DNA from: Lumbricus terrestris
Taxonomy: Eukaryota; Annelida; Clitellata; Crassiclitellata; Lumbricidae
Length of the DNA stretch: 64,000 nt
Assembly (NCBI GenBank): GCA_949752735.1
Contig: OX457046.1
Span: 33,986,555 to 34,050,554 of the forward strand
Direction: 5' to 3'
Within the stretch, counting starts at the first letter, position 1, and every line of letters begins with the position of its first letter. A program made the translations under genes and the position numbers. Below, piece by piece: positions 49,871 through 61,057 of this stretch. The notes beneath the pieces are model-generated. The model made no database searches, was not told the origin of the DNA, and saw nothing but the letters and a program-made list of their open reading frames with translations.

Positions 49871-51063
49871 CCATATTTAGGGATTCGTTACATGTATAAC
49901 AGTTCTACATTTCAGACTTCAGAGAATGCATAATAGTCTAGCAACTAGCATGTCGGGGCTTAAAATCCCAGCCATTAGGAACTTTTTCCAACTTTCCCCT
50001 TCACCTGAAATTCCTGAACACCTTTACAATTTACAAAAAGTCAGCCATAGAAGAAAAAGAGCAATCCCTTTAGCGCTAACCCTGAGGCAGCCATACGTAT
50101 GAAGTGTTAGCGACTTCGTTTCCTCAGCCTCAGCATATGAAGGTGGGTGACCAGTCCTCTCCCTCACCGTCTCATCTTCCCACCAACACATTGTATGGTC
50201 AGCATACTCATCATAGCCGAGTAGGCTATAAGTCAAGTCGGCAATAGGGAGCGAACAAATCTTTTAATGCATTAAAATTACGTCTAAATAAATAAACAGA
50301 GCAATAGGAAATGTTCAGCGGTAGTAGAAACTGACCTAGGCCACGTCAAAATATAGCAGTTCATCACACCATATTACAAAAACAACCACAAAAATCATCT
50401 CAACTACAGTTCGATCATCACCATACGCTTAGAGACTACGCCACTGTTCACACTCTGACAGTGCCAGTCCCAAACCTGGATAAAGGAGGAGGGCGACACA
50501 AATCATCTTCGTTATGGCACAGTCTCCTTAAACAACATCAAGCTGACCACACACTTCCTCCACTATGGCCATGCACTCACCCAGCCAAGATACGAATTAA
50601 GTAGTCTACGAATCTCCAACGTCAAGAAGCACAGAGCAGAAACTCCGAAAATTTAATAAACATTCTACATCAATGCAAGTGTCGTTCTCTGACTCCAAAA
50701 CTCCCAAAATGCACGGCTGGTATCTGACAGCTTTTCGAATCGGCATGACTAGCATGACTAACACAGAAGTCATCGAACAAGTGTCTGACGCACGCTGTTT
50801 CACAATCATTTGACCCAGTCCGATATATCTGTCCGCTTCAAGAGTCTCGGAAGGGCGGCAGGCATGCAGTAAGTTCAGATAAATCTCAATGACCTTTCGA
50901 GTGATCGCTGAGAACTAGCCAAACAAATCGGCTAAGCATAGGCGCAAATTTAGGGTCAACAAGGGTCCCTTGACAAAAGGCGTCATGTCCGCTCGGCTTG
51001 TACCAGGCTCCGAATGCCACTATCAGTGGTGTACGTGATGAATGTACGTAAGTATGAGTAGTT

Positions 51064-51253
51064 GTTATAGCGCCCCCTTCAAGTTTTCCACTCAGAGGCG
51101 CTCCCGACTACAGCGTGAACACTCATGATGCGCATGAGCAATTGCGAGTGAAGGACTTGCTCAGGGTCCATAAGCGGTGGCTTGAGGTGGATTCGAACCT
51201 GCAACCTCCCGGCTACAATGTACCAAACACACTCCTACACCACCGTGCCCCAC
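51064..51253 (-). mobile_element. tRNA-derived SINE
   Basis: From tatagcgcccccttcaagtt to cctacaccaccgtgccccac, with a short internal deletion in the body. B box complement ggattcgaacc is intact. Confidence 0.8.
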
Positions 51254-51606
51254 GTAGTAGTGTATCATTAGGGTTGACCACAACTGATCAACTAACTCCA
51301 TGAGTCGAACCCATGTAATAATAATAATAGATAATAGCATAATAATAATAATATTCGTTTATTAAAATCAAATTGACAAACCTAAGTATGATTACATTCA
51401 TTGTAAGGACAAATGATAATAATTTAAACGAGCGATTTTAAAACTGTAAACAGCCCGTCAGGCTTCAATCCATTATGCCGCTGCTCAATTTATCGTTGCC
51501 CCCTAGAGAGCGAAAGGCCGAGTCGAAATTACGGAGCTAGCGGGTATCCAGCCAGAGTTCCTCGGCTCTATATCTTGCCTGTGTATTACCCTTCTGCCAT
51601 CTATCT

Positions 51607-52505
51607 CAGCGGTTCTCAACCTTTTCACACTCACGGACCCCTTTTTAATTTTTGATCCCGGCCACGGACCCCCACCGAAATTTGGCGCATTACAGTGACT
51701 GTGCGACTCTATAATCCTATATAACAGTAGGCCTAAATGTATGCAATACTCTTGCATGGACGCAGCGTACATCTTCAATGTAGGTCTAATCACTCTAATG
51801 CCATTTTAAATAGTCACTTCAATGATTTGGTTCAATTCCGATGTTGTTGAATTCCACGAATCAAAGTTTGCAAGAAACTGACTGGAAGTCAACGAAAAAC
51901 TGTGAACGTTCAAATTACCAAATTAGAAGTTGAACTGATTGACCGAAAATTAAATTAACAAATTTTATTTGATTGATCCGAGCATTTCTTTATTTTTATG
52001 TGAATTCATGAAATTGATCAAATGTGTCAAAGTTATCTACCACTATCCGTTTTTCACCAGATATCAAGTTTCTTTGTAAAACCAGACACTTTATCATTAA
52101 GGGTGATTAGATTTGTCTGCATCTCTTGTACGTGTAGACTGTAGAGGAATTCAGCTTATCTAAAAAAATGCCAGCCAGGTAAGCCAAAGTTGAAACTCAT
52201 GACTTGTTTATTCAAATGAATTACAGGCTGTGTTTCTAAGAAACTCTCTCAAAAGCATCTCAGAAATCTAGAGTCAGTTACAAACTGACCCATCTAAAAC
52301 AAATGAAGTTGTCATTAATCAGCGTATTATTACCAGTGGTTTCATGTCGCCATTGAAAAGGAGAAATATTGAAAAAATGACCAATATTTATCTGTTTCTA
52401 TGTTTTTAACCAAGAAATATGTAATTTTCAGGACTTGCTCGCGGACCCCCAGGCAGATGGCCGCGGACCCCCAGGGGTCCGCGGACCCCCGGTTGAGAAC
52501 CGCTG
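51607..52505. mobile_element. hAT-like non-autonomous element with TSD ATCTATCT
   Basis: Ends CAGCGGTTCTCAACC…GGTTGAGAACCGCTG, a classic hAT terminus, flanked by ATCTATCT (51599-51606, 52506-52513). 899 bp, no transposase frame. A single similar end (aggggttctcaaactgtggc) occurs near 1287. Confidence 0.88.
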
Positions 52506-52814
52506 ATCTATCTCACCACAGCTTATATTCACCAAAATTATCTCAACTATACAGGGCTTTTTTAACGTGCAGTTGTACACAAAATGTGCAGTTCTAAATG
52601 AATTTGTGCAATTGTAGAAGCACTGATGCACAGATAAAACTAGCAAAAAAGGTCATTGTCCTCCGATTGGAAGCAATTTACCATGGAGAATGGGAAAGGA
52701 AAGAAGGGGTTGTGCAGTTATAAAAATTCCTTAAAAACAGCCCTACAACTACAGTCCCACACAGGTCTAGCAGAGAGATTGGCTTGAATCATTCTGGGTA
52801 ATTTCTATATCTAA

Positions 52815-53018
52815 CTTAATGATGATGAAGGCAGGTCCATTGGCTTTAAAGCCACCTGAGGGGATGAGATGAGTGAGGTGGTTTCTTGTCTTCCTCACAG
52901 ACAATTGTGGGTGAGCAACTTGTTCAAGGTTGCTACGCAGTGTCACGAGGTAGATTCAAACCTGCGACCCTTTGGTTACAAGGCACAGAACACACCGCCA
53001 CACTACCGCATCCCATAA
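52815..53018 (-). mobile_element. Second tRNA-derived SINE type (V-SINE-like core)
   Basis: Minus strand: ATGCGGTAGTGTGGCGGTGT (A box region), GTCGCAGGTTTGAATCTACC (B box), then CAACCTTGAACAAGTTGCTC, close to the V-SINE core. Its tail differs from the main family. Confidence 0.55.
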
Positions 53019-53357
53019 CTTAATAACTAATTAGTAATCAACTCTTACTGAAGCATTTTGTTATTCAACACCGAAAGTCGGTACTTTACCATGCTGGTGT
53101 TGGGAGTGCCTCTGAGTGGTCCCCTTCAAGAGACGCCACAGAAATGTAAGAATTAGTATTATTACTGACAACACCAAACACTCCTTCTTCCATGCTTGGG
53201 ACTGGCACTACCTAGCACTAGGAGCAAAATATTTGTAGTGGCAGAGTTATGTAACAGTTGTGCAACCCCATCCCTTTTACAGCAGATACAGCGTTAGCAT
53301 ACATTTTGAAAACCGATCGGTACGGTACTCAAGAGTCCCCCGTCCTGTCCCACGTAC

Positions 53358-53455
53358 CTGTGGTCGGCTGAAATTGATCAGAGACGATCAGAACAGATGC
53401 TACGTGCGTCCTGTCATGGATCACGATGACCTATCTGCGCTTCTCTTATATAATT
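53358..53455 (-). promoter_or_regulatory. Candidate ATP7 promoter and non-coding first exon
   Basis: A TATATAAG box lies on the minus strand at 53445-53452. Start would fall near 53420, and a strong donor ACCACAG|GTACGTGG lies at 53358. The exon would hold one tiny uORF. A YY1-type AAGATGGCGGC site lies about 340 bp upstream (about 53788). An alternative donor (AAG|GTGAGTT near 48945) is closer to the gene. No transcript evidence is visible, so this is inference. Confidence 0.25.
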
Positions 53456-54144
53456 CGTTTGGATTTCCGCCGAGCCTCATAGTTATCCTCAGGCCACAAT
53501 AAAAGCGGGTGACCCTACGTCAAGTCTCTTCGGCCTTTGAACCGAGAAAAGCCAAAACGATCCGTGGTGATCGCAATAAAGCACGCCGTACGCTACTTGC
53601 CACATGCTGAAAATCTAAACGGACCGAGACATATTAGATCCACAAATTATAATTAAAACAACATTATCGGATATTCTTAGTTTATCAATAGCACGAGCAT
53701 CGATATTAATAAACCTGGATTGCGCTTAGTCTATGCTCGCTGCACAAAAATGTGTGGTCGGCGGACAGAAGCCGAGATCTATTTTTAGATCATGCCGCCA
53801 TCTTAAAGCTACAAGTGTTCAGATGTGCGCTTGATATCCTGATGTCTCGATTAAAACCTTCGGTTACAGAACATTTCCAAATTCATTGCAAACTGACCAA
53901 CTCTTAGTTGTTGCTTAGTTATCATACTACGACTTGAACAAATTATTATAATGTGTTGTCTTCCAGTAGGCTTTTTGCAAGGCTCCAAAAACAGCGACCT
54001 GGCCATTGCCGACTTCATTTAAGCACCGATATTTCAGCTGGTCTCTTTGGCACAATTTCTGTGGACGTTGAGAATTTTCTGAATATGCATTCATTCACTC
54101 CAGAATTTATATAACGCTTCTTCGAGGGACTGCTCAGAAGTTTG

Positions 54145-54323
54145 TATGCGTACTTGTTATAGCACCCCTTCAAGCTCACTACTCAGAGGCGCTCCCGAGT
54201 ACCGACTACAGCGCGGACACTGCATTGGAGTTTCACGCCAAAGCGCTGAGCAATTACGAGTGAAGGAATTTCCCAAGATCCCTAAGCGGCGACTTGAGGC
54301 GGATTCGAACCTGCAACCCGTGC
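54145..54323 (-). mobile_element. tRNA-derived SINE, head truncated
   Basis: Tail (ttatagcaccccttcaagct) and body complete, B box complement ggattcgaacc present, A box missing. A second tail-only fragment abuts it at 54090-54140, which suggests insertion into an older copy. Confidence 0.75.
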
Positions 54324-55103
54324 TCTAGCATAGTGTTGGGCGCAGTAAAAAATCTCAGTAAGAGCCCCCGGAAACAGACTTGGCTCCTGTGGAGCCCATT
54401 CCAGACAACGGCCCAACACGGAAAAGGCTAAATTCTGCATGGTTGCAGTTGGCATAATTATGGAAGTGGGGTACAAATCTCCACCATGGTAGAAATTTGG
54501 TATGTAGGCTATTTGTATGGACTGCAAGGCCAGGCTATTGTGCCTTATTGTATCGAAGCCCTTCTAAAAACTTAGACATCAAGTGTTACCGTCATGGTAC
54601 TCCTAAATACAGCAAAGCATCGGCTATAGTTCTTCCTACCCCAAAGTCCTAACCTGCATCTCACAGTGATGGGTGGGGTGAACAGCTGAGCGCCAGATTG
54701 CCCAGTGGGGCTGTCAGTGGCGAAAACCTCTGACTGAAGGGATTCACGGGGTGGACAGGCTCACCGGAAATTCTGAAAAACAGCTGGCCATCGCAAAAGG
54801 CAGGTGCTGGAAGGATACCAAAGGCCATAGCTTGGGGGGGGGTGTAACATTAAGAGAGAGAGAGAGAGGGATGGTCAACACCTGGAAAAAGACCAAGAAA
54901 CCTCAACACGACTATGCACCTAAATCGAAAAGTGGGCTCCAAGTCAGATTCTCCCTTGGAAAGTCAAAGTCCTTACCACTACTCCTCAGCTGCACCACAG
55001 TGTAAGGTGACAGGATGTAGATCAATGGACTTATGGGGGAAATTAACCCGCATACATTGTAGGGGATATAATGCTGAGGAGTGCCAGGATCACCCAGGTG
55101 ACT

Positions 55104-55395
55104 GTTTCCTATATCAGTTATCTGGTTAACAGGCATGTAGTAACACACACATTGAATCGGCTTAGCCAGTAACTCGTGAATTTATTACAGGAAATAATTA
55201 ACATACAAAAACATTGCTTACAATTGCTCTCCTTGCATGTAAAACAAAGTTTCCTATATCAGTTATCTGGTTAACAGGCATGTAGTAACACACACATTGA
55301 ATCGGCTCAGCCTATAACTCATGAATTTATACAGGAAATAATTAACATACAAAAATATTGCTTACAATTGATTAAAATTGCTCTCCTTGCATGTA
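55104..55395. repeat. 145-bp tandem duplication beside the transposase remnant
   Basis: gtttcctatatcagttatct at 55104 and 55249, followed by acacacacattgaatcggct and caggaaataattaacataca in both. It lies 3' of the P-like transposase and may be part of its non-coding end. Confidence 0.85.
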
Positions 55396-55741
55396 AAATA
55401 AAGTGCTCTTTAATTAAATTTAAATCAACAAATTGCAAATTACAAACTTGAAAAATTACAATGGTCACTTAAAGACACATAAATCTCAGCATCAACTAAT
55501 GTCATTGCAATAACATTAGCATCGTATTACAATATCCATTTCCTAATTCAAGGACACTTGCACTAAGAAAAAGTAACAGAACCTGAAAGTCTGTGCACTC
55601 AAAGATTTTACAAGTTCTGCCAACCTTGAAACACTTGCACAAATAAAACTTAGTAAAACATAAGCTTAACACACTAATTGTTCCATGAGAATAAAAAAAA
55701 CACAATTCTACAAGCGGAACTGACCAAACAATAATTATTTC

Positions 55742-57130
55742 TCATTGATGTTTAAACAAAACAAGCTTTGTCAGCTGTTTACGAATTATTGGTCCAGTTA
55801 TTTGGACAGTTTTCTGCTTGGCCAGATGATGCATTCGGATAGTGCAATAGCAGCTGCTAATGCACTTGATTAAATTGAAAACATGATTGTTGTCGGGTGT
55901 ACTGTCAAACATGTGGTCATTCAAACAAGCAAAACAATGCAACCCAACCTCTGTCAGGACAACGGTGCAAACGGTGGGTACAAAATGCTTGGCCCGTGGT
56001 AGTTTATCGCCAAGAGTAGTATGCATTCGCATAAAACACTTCTCAGTTTCTTCACAAATCATTGTCACACTCCCCGACGGCTTAATTAACCCACCCCTAT
56101 TTTTCAGCGAAATGAACTGGCTCCCCACATTTGCTACCATTTCATCCTCTGCAGTTAAAGCTAAATGACAATCTGCACACTTAATCTTCCTCTTCACCAT
56201 TCTTACAACATAACCAGCAATGTATGACACTACAGCCTTCTTGTACTGAGACAGAATTGCTTTATTTGGAATGTTCACATAATCATGGTCGCTGGTTAGT
56301 GGTACATGAGGCTGTAGATCATACATGCGGGCCACTGACATGTCTAGAGTATCCTCTTGTAAACCCTGAACTGGAATGGAGTCCAATGTTACACTCAATA
56401 TGGTAGTTGTGTCCTGTACTGTGCAGTTTCCCAAGCCCCCTTCTACATTATGGTGCATCAATAATCTCTTGTATGCTGCAGTAAATTGGCGAACTGTAGG
56501 ATTATTATTGGAGCCGCAAGAAGATCTAACTGCACCAAAAAAAGTTCCAAGTGGCCCTGACTTAATTTGTATGTCAAAAGATACTTAAGAGGAGAGTTGG
56601 GGTTTCCAACCAGTTCGTTGAATATTGCAACAGAGCAAATTAAGCCAAGAAATGGAGTTCGTCGTTTTTTCTGATACATTGGAATCCCTTTGTCATTTGT
56701 TAAACCAGCCAAATAAAGCTTTGCTTCCTCAAGGAAAGGTTTCCAAACTGCAAACTGTTTCATTAGAAGGCCTCATTGGAGCTTTGAAACCCTTGGCCAG
56801 AGGATTGCGGGAATTAAGAATATCAAACAAATGATCAATTACACGTAAAAAGTGAACCGTAACCTCAGACCCAATAAACTGAACAAGTTTCAAATTCTCA
56901 CGACAAAAATCAATGGCATCAGCTACACTGGCACTCAGTGTTTGAGCAGCTAAATTGACCTTCATCTTCTGCCTATTCCACATCATGTGAGCAGTTTTTA
57001 ACTTAGTGCCAAGTCGCAAACCCTCAAGCTGCTGTAATTTGTACAGCTGCTCAATATAATTCCAGTTAATTTTACGACCCTGTTGATCTTTAAGAATTCC
57101 ATAACATGCAAAGCAATAGGCAGCACATTC
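55742..57130 (-). pseudogene. P-element/THAP9-like transposase remnant, two frameshifts
   Basis: Homology runs from ECAAYCFACYGILKDQQG (57130, after an acceptor-like ggaattggtag) through KMKVNLAAQTLSASVADAI, VIDHLFDILNSRNPLAKGFK, TPFLGLICSVAIFNELVG, YLLTYKLSQGHLELF and NNNPTVRQFTAAYKRLLMHH to AVVSYIAGYVVRMVKRKIKC. This is the conserved C-terminal half of P-type transposases (THAP9 family). The frame shifts near 56760 and returns at a seven-T run near 56545, so the two indels compensate. The stop is at 55742. The N-terminal THAP domain is not contiguous. It is either a dying transposon copy or a gene with sequence errors. Confidence 0.8.
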
Positions 57131-57729
57131 CTACCAATTCCAAATGACAAACACAAAAACAACAAAATAACCTTAGAATGCAATTAATTTTGTGTAACTC
57201 ATAATCACAGTTTCTTCTCAGCTGAAATATTCTTCAGCATTTTATAAAGATGGCGCCAGAAATAACTCAGAAGAAAATTAATGCCATCTCGGCAAATTTG
57301 CAAATCATGCTCCAGTTCATTACCGCTACAAGACAACAAACGTGTTACGGAATCACAGCAACGTAGGCAAGTACTCAAAAGTCCATCGAGCACCGATTCA
57401 GAGTTTGACGTAACCAATCACGTTCCATGCGTTGAATGGAGTAAACAAGAACCTAGGAGCCATACCGGCAGAAAAAAAACAACAAAGCAACCAGTAACGG
57501 CAATCATCACAGCTTTTCATAATCGAAATTCCATTTCGAATGGAACTACAAAGCGCACTCATCAGTGAATTGAAAATCTGTGCCGTGCTTTGATGACGTA
57601 GACACAGAGGTCTAACAACAAACCTCTGTTCACCCGTGGCATCGAACTTAGAAACCACTTCAAAGTTCAAACAGATGATGAAAGAAATCTGGACCATTCA
57701 TTGCCAAAGAATGCTTCAGCAAATTCATC

Positions 57730-57771
57730 TCACCGGATCCTTGTGAATAAATTCAGAGCAGAATTCATGTC
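57730..57771 (-). CDS. FZR1: Fizzy-related (FZR1) terminal exon with IR tail
   Basis: After ggtttttttcag this 42-nt exon reads DMNSALNLFTRIR then TGA, matching the 13-residue last exon of FZR1 (…SVLNLFTRIR). The Ile-Arg end docks on the APC/C TPR subunit. It is in phase 0, so splicing directly from the exon at 58320 would stay in frame but lack about the last one and a half to two WD40 blades. Confidence 0.85.
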   Translation of the reverse strand, partial: DMNSALNLFTRIR

Positions 57772-57961
57772 CTGAAAAAAACCCAGAACAGATTATTATA
57801 CCTTATAATATCTAATGAAACTCAACAGCTCTGTTAGCACTAATAAACTTGGATGAAGGATGTGTTTACAGACAATACAGAATAACTGTAGAGTAGAAGA
57901 TTGAACCTCACAATCAAAATCTAATCCTAAATATGACAAAACATTAATGGCGCAGAACAAT

Positions 57962-58076
57962 TGTGCATGAAGGACATGCTCAAGGCCCCTGCACATTAAT
58001 TGCCTCACGCAAGGCTCAAAGCCACACCATCTGCATTACGCTCTAATCAATCGACCACTGCGCCACTTCTGAAAGA
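57962..58076 (-). mobile_element. tRNA-like SINE head in the FZR1 gap
   Basis: Minus strand AGTGGCGCAGTGGTCGATTG has an A box; TTTGAGCCTTGCGTGAGGC replaces the usual B box; then GGGGCCTTGAGCATGTCCTT (core-like). It lies exactly in the interval where the missing FZR1 exons should be. Confidence 0.45.
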
Positions 58077-58319
58077 TGTCTGGTTGCATTTTGTCATAAA
58101 AAAGAGTTTCCTTACTAGAATGTTTTATACACTTACTAACATTCATCTTACATTACTTTTCATTTATATTAATTACTATATATACTTTATTATTAAATCT
58201 ATAGTTTTATAGGTTATACTGCCTTAATTTATCGATGTCCGATTGTGTGTTTGCAAATGGAATAATAAAGACTATACCTACTTACTTACTTAACATGACT
58301 AGAATTTGGTGATACAAAC

Positions 58320-58616
58320 CAGTTCACCGGAGTGCTTCGACCAAGCCAGGTTGCACACTTGTGATCCGGTGTCAATGCACTGAAGTGGTCGACCGGTGAT
58401 CGTGTTCCAGAATCGGATTCGTTTGTCCGCTGTTCCGCCTCCGCTTGCCAGGAGTCCGTGTTGATGCGGCGACCAGGCGATTGCCTTAACAGCGGCCATG
58501 TGCTCCGAATAGATCTGAACGGGATTGATACTACGCGTGTTCCAGGCGTACAGTTTGTTGTTGTTGCCACTGGACGCTAAGTGCTGGTGATCAGGCGACC
58601 ATTTCAAACCGCAGAC
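58320..58616 (-). CDS. FZR1: Fizzy-related (Cdh1/FZR1) internal exon: WD40 blades
   Basis: 99 codons, phase 0 in and out: VCGLKWSPDHQHLASSGN, AVKAIAWSPHQHGLLASGGG, then TADKRIRFWNT and QCIDTGSQVCNLAWSKHSGE. This is nearly the FZR1 consensus. FZR1 activates the anaphase-promoting complex and binds D-box/KEN-box substrates with its WD40 propeller. The acceptor is ttgcgtag and the donor CTG|GTTTGTA. No upstream FZR1 exon (N terminus, C-box, blades 1-3) was found up to 64 kb, and the exons expected next are missing before the terminal exon. Confidence 0.9.
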
Positions 58617-59395
58617 CTACGCAATATCAATATCAACATAAATATGTTGAAATAATGCCATAGCATTCTGCCTCATCACCAATTCACCATACAACCTAGA
58701 AAAGATATTTAAAGTCATACATTTTTAATTAAATTGCAGCAGGCAAACCTGGTGTAGATGGGATAAGGTCTCCAACTTTTATTTTGCTACTCCACAATGC
58801 CCGCAGTCACTCATCTATTTATGCTGACTTCGTGCGCAACGTCAATGCACCAAAATGCTCTTGCCTGACCTGTCACAAGCGTACTCAAGCAACACCATCC
58901 ATGCATGGAGATTTCTCATCTCTTTTACGTGATGTCTGCTATCTGATAACAGAACCTTGCTTAAACATGTATTGACCAACTCCTGCCGAGTTGATGTCGT
59001 TCACATAAAATAATATCGGATAGCACGAGACGAACAAGGCCGATCCGGGACTAACAAGGCCGATCCGGGACGGTTGGGTTGGCAGCTCTAGTTTTGGATG
59101 GCTTGGGCCGTTTCAGGGGCAATATGAGTACTCACTACTCACAAGTGTGTATTCAAGTTCTTTCATTCACATTAAGTCTAATTATCCTAGACGCAACAAT
59201 TACAAATCACGCAAGCGAATTGTTAGCAGCAGAGCGGGGATAGTTTTGTGTTAGTTAACATGCAAAAAAATGTTCCCGCTATCAGTAGTTTAGCAGGGGT
59301 AGGCTTGCGTCCTCGAACACAAGTCGTATTAATTTACATTTTAATAACGATCAGGTTCACTAGACAATAAAATAATCAGTGAAGATGTTACTCAC

Positions 59396-59463
59396 CGATG
59401 AAACGACTGTGTTGTTCCTTTAATTTGCTGCTTACAACAATTTATAGCCGCGCAATAAGGCAT
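59396..59463 (-). CDS. First coding exon of a THAP-domain protein (partial)
   Basis: The 22 codons plus 2 nt read MPYCAAINCCKQQIKGTTQS then FH, and the split codon begins CG (Arg). This is the THAP zinc-finger start: MP, then C-x4-C (C4, C9), then SFHR followed by an intron, exactly where many THAP genes are split. The donor is TCG|GTGAGTAAC and the ATG context is caaaATGc. A CCATCTTGG (YY1-type) site lies about 50 bp upstream. THAP domains bind DNA. I could not find the second THAP exon (…CSxHF). It may belong with the P-like transposase remnant at 55.7-57.1 kb, but FZR1 exons lie between them. Confidence 0.6.
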
Positions 59464-59529
59464 TTTGACGAGTAATATCCATATCGATTATATCGACACA
59501 CTTGTAGTTCCAAGATGGCAGGTCGCCGA

Positions 59530-61013
59530 CCTCACTTTCGAGTTTACTAGCGCAATCCAGGTCTAAATATAGATATCGATGAGCACGAGCACAATATTAT
59601 TCGAACGCCTACCTGATGATGGGCGCGTTTTCCACGCAACACGGTATCAATTTGTATAGAGCAATTTTTAATACCGATTTCTGTTGCAATAATTATGTTT
59701 TTATTCTAATGCTAGACCAGCGATCATAAAAGCAAATTTATTTAAAACCTTTGGGATTACTTTCAACACAGCAGAGAGTCATCCAGTCGGAAAGTATTCA
59801 GAAATGACAGAGAATGGTTTTGTAGATGGCGAAACTATGTAAACAGTTGCTCTAGCCAACTGTCAAGACTAGTGTCGAGCCACAAAAACTATTTTATTTG
59901 ACATTAATTCCAGTCGGTCCTACCGACACTGTAATATAATAACGGGGTAAGCCTAAGCGTTAAGCAGGCTAGCACGTACGTTGGTTTGGTCTTAGACCCT
60001 ATAGGCCTATAGCTTCGCTTTCGACGTCATATAGAGGAATATAGACTATAGATGCTGCTCATAGTATTTTATAGTGTGCTTATAATGTATATTCCGCACT
60101 ATTGCGCTTTTCACAAAAACAAGTATTCAACTCCGGCAGGCCTGGGCCTGTAGAACTTATACTGAAAACATGGGCCACGCTTGGCTTGGAACCGGAGCAT
60201 AAAGTTAAACACCGTGAACGTCGACGAACAAAGCGTAGACTGCATGAGCATAACTGTGCTTTTCAAAAGTTTTCATCGCCTTGGCAGTTTTACGCTGTAA
60301 GCAAATATACGAATTCAAATGCCGCTCCTTGCTAAATAAAATGCTGATCAAGCAGTGGCGGCGACAGGGGGGGGCTGGAGGGGGCTAAGCCCCCCCTAAA
60401 TGCGGCTCAGCCCCCCCAAAGCAAAATGCGGAAAATGTCTATAACGGCTTTTTTCGTAATAAGAAAACTAGACAATGATCAATGGCATCGAAATCTACTT
60501 TGAGAATGAAGTTAGCGACTTCATTTCTTGGCCTCAGTCTATGAAAACGGGTGACAAGTTTGCACCCTTACCTTTTGACCATACAACGGGACAGGGTTGT
60601 CGAAATTGTCGAAGAAACAACATGGCTCTTAGACACCTCGTTTCAAATTGAAACCGTTTTATAAGTATGAGACGTATAGAAATATCAAATTTGCCGAGTC
60701 CATCAAAAAGTGGTGCAAAGCTGTATTTTCTCTTGATTTTTCGCATATTTCACAAATTTAATCATCGTCACAAAAGAATGTTTAGGATTTTCTCCCTCCT
60801 GCAATCAACTATATAATCATAGCGTAGATGCTTGCGCCAGTGGCGGTGTCAGAGGGCTAGAGGTTATAGCCTCTAAATGCGGCTCAGCCCCCCCCCCCCA
60901 AGCAAAAAGCAGAAAATATCCATAACGGCTTATAGTTCGTAATAAGAAAGCTAGACAATGGCCAATGGCATCGAAATCAACTATATAATTTATTATATAT
61001 AATATACATATTC

Positions 61014-61057
<44 letters not shown>

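Noticed and set aside
53260..53502. 80-codon plus-strand frame
   Set aside because: No homology or coding structure; the interval fits better as a minus-strand candidate promoter and first exon.
57205..57700. Frames between the FZR1 terminal exon and the transposase remnant
   Set aside because: No similarity to THAP or P-type transposase; likely FZR1 3' UTR or spacer.
60102..60300. Basic plus-strand frame with KHRERRRTKRR and a donor-like GTAAGC
   Set aside because: No recognised domain and no ATG at the frame start; could be chance, so only mentioned within the flank entry.
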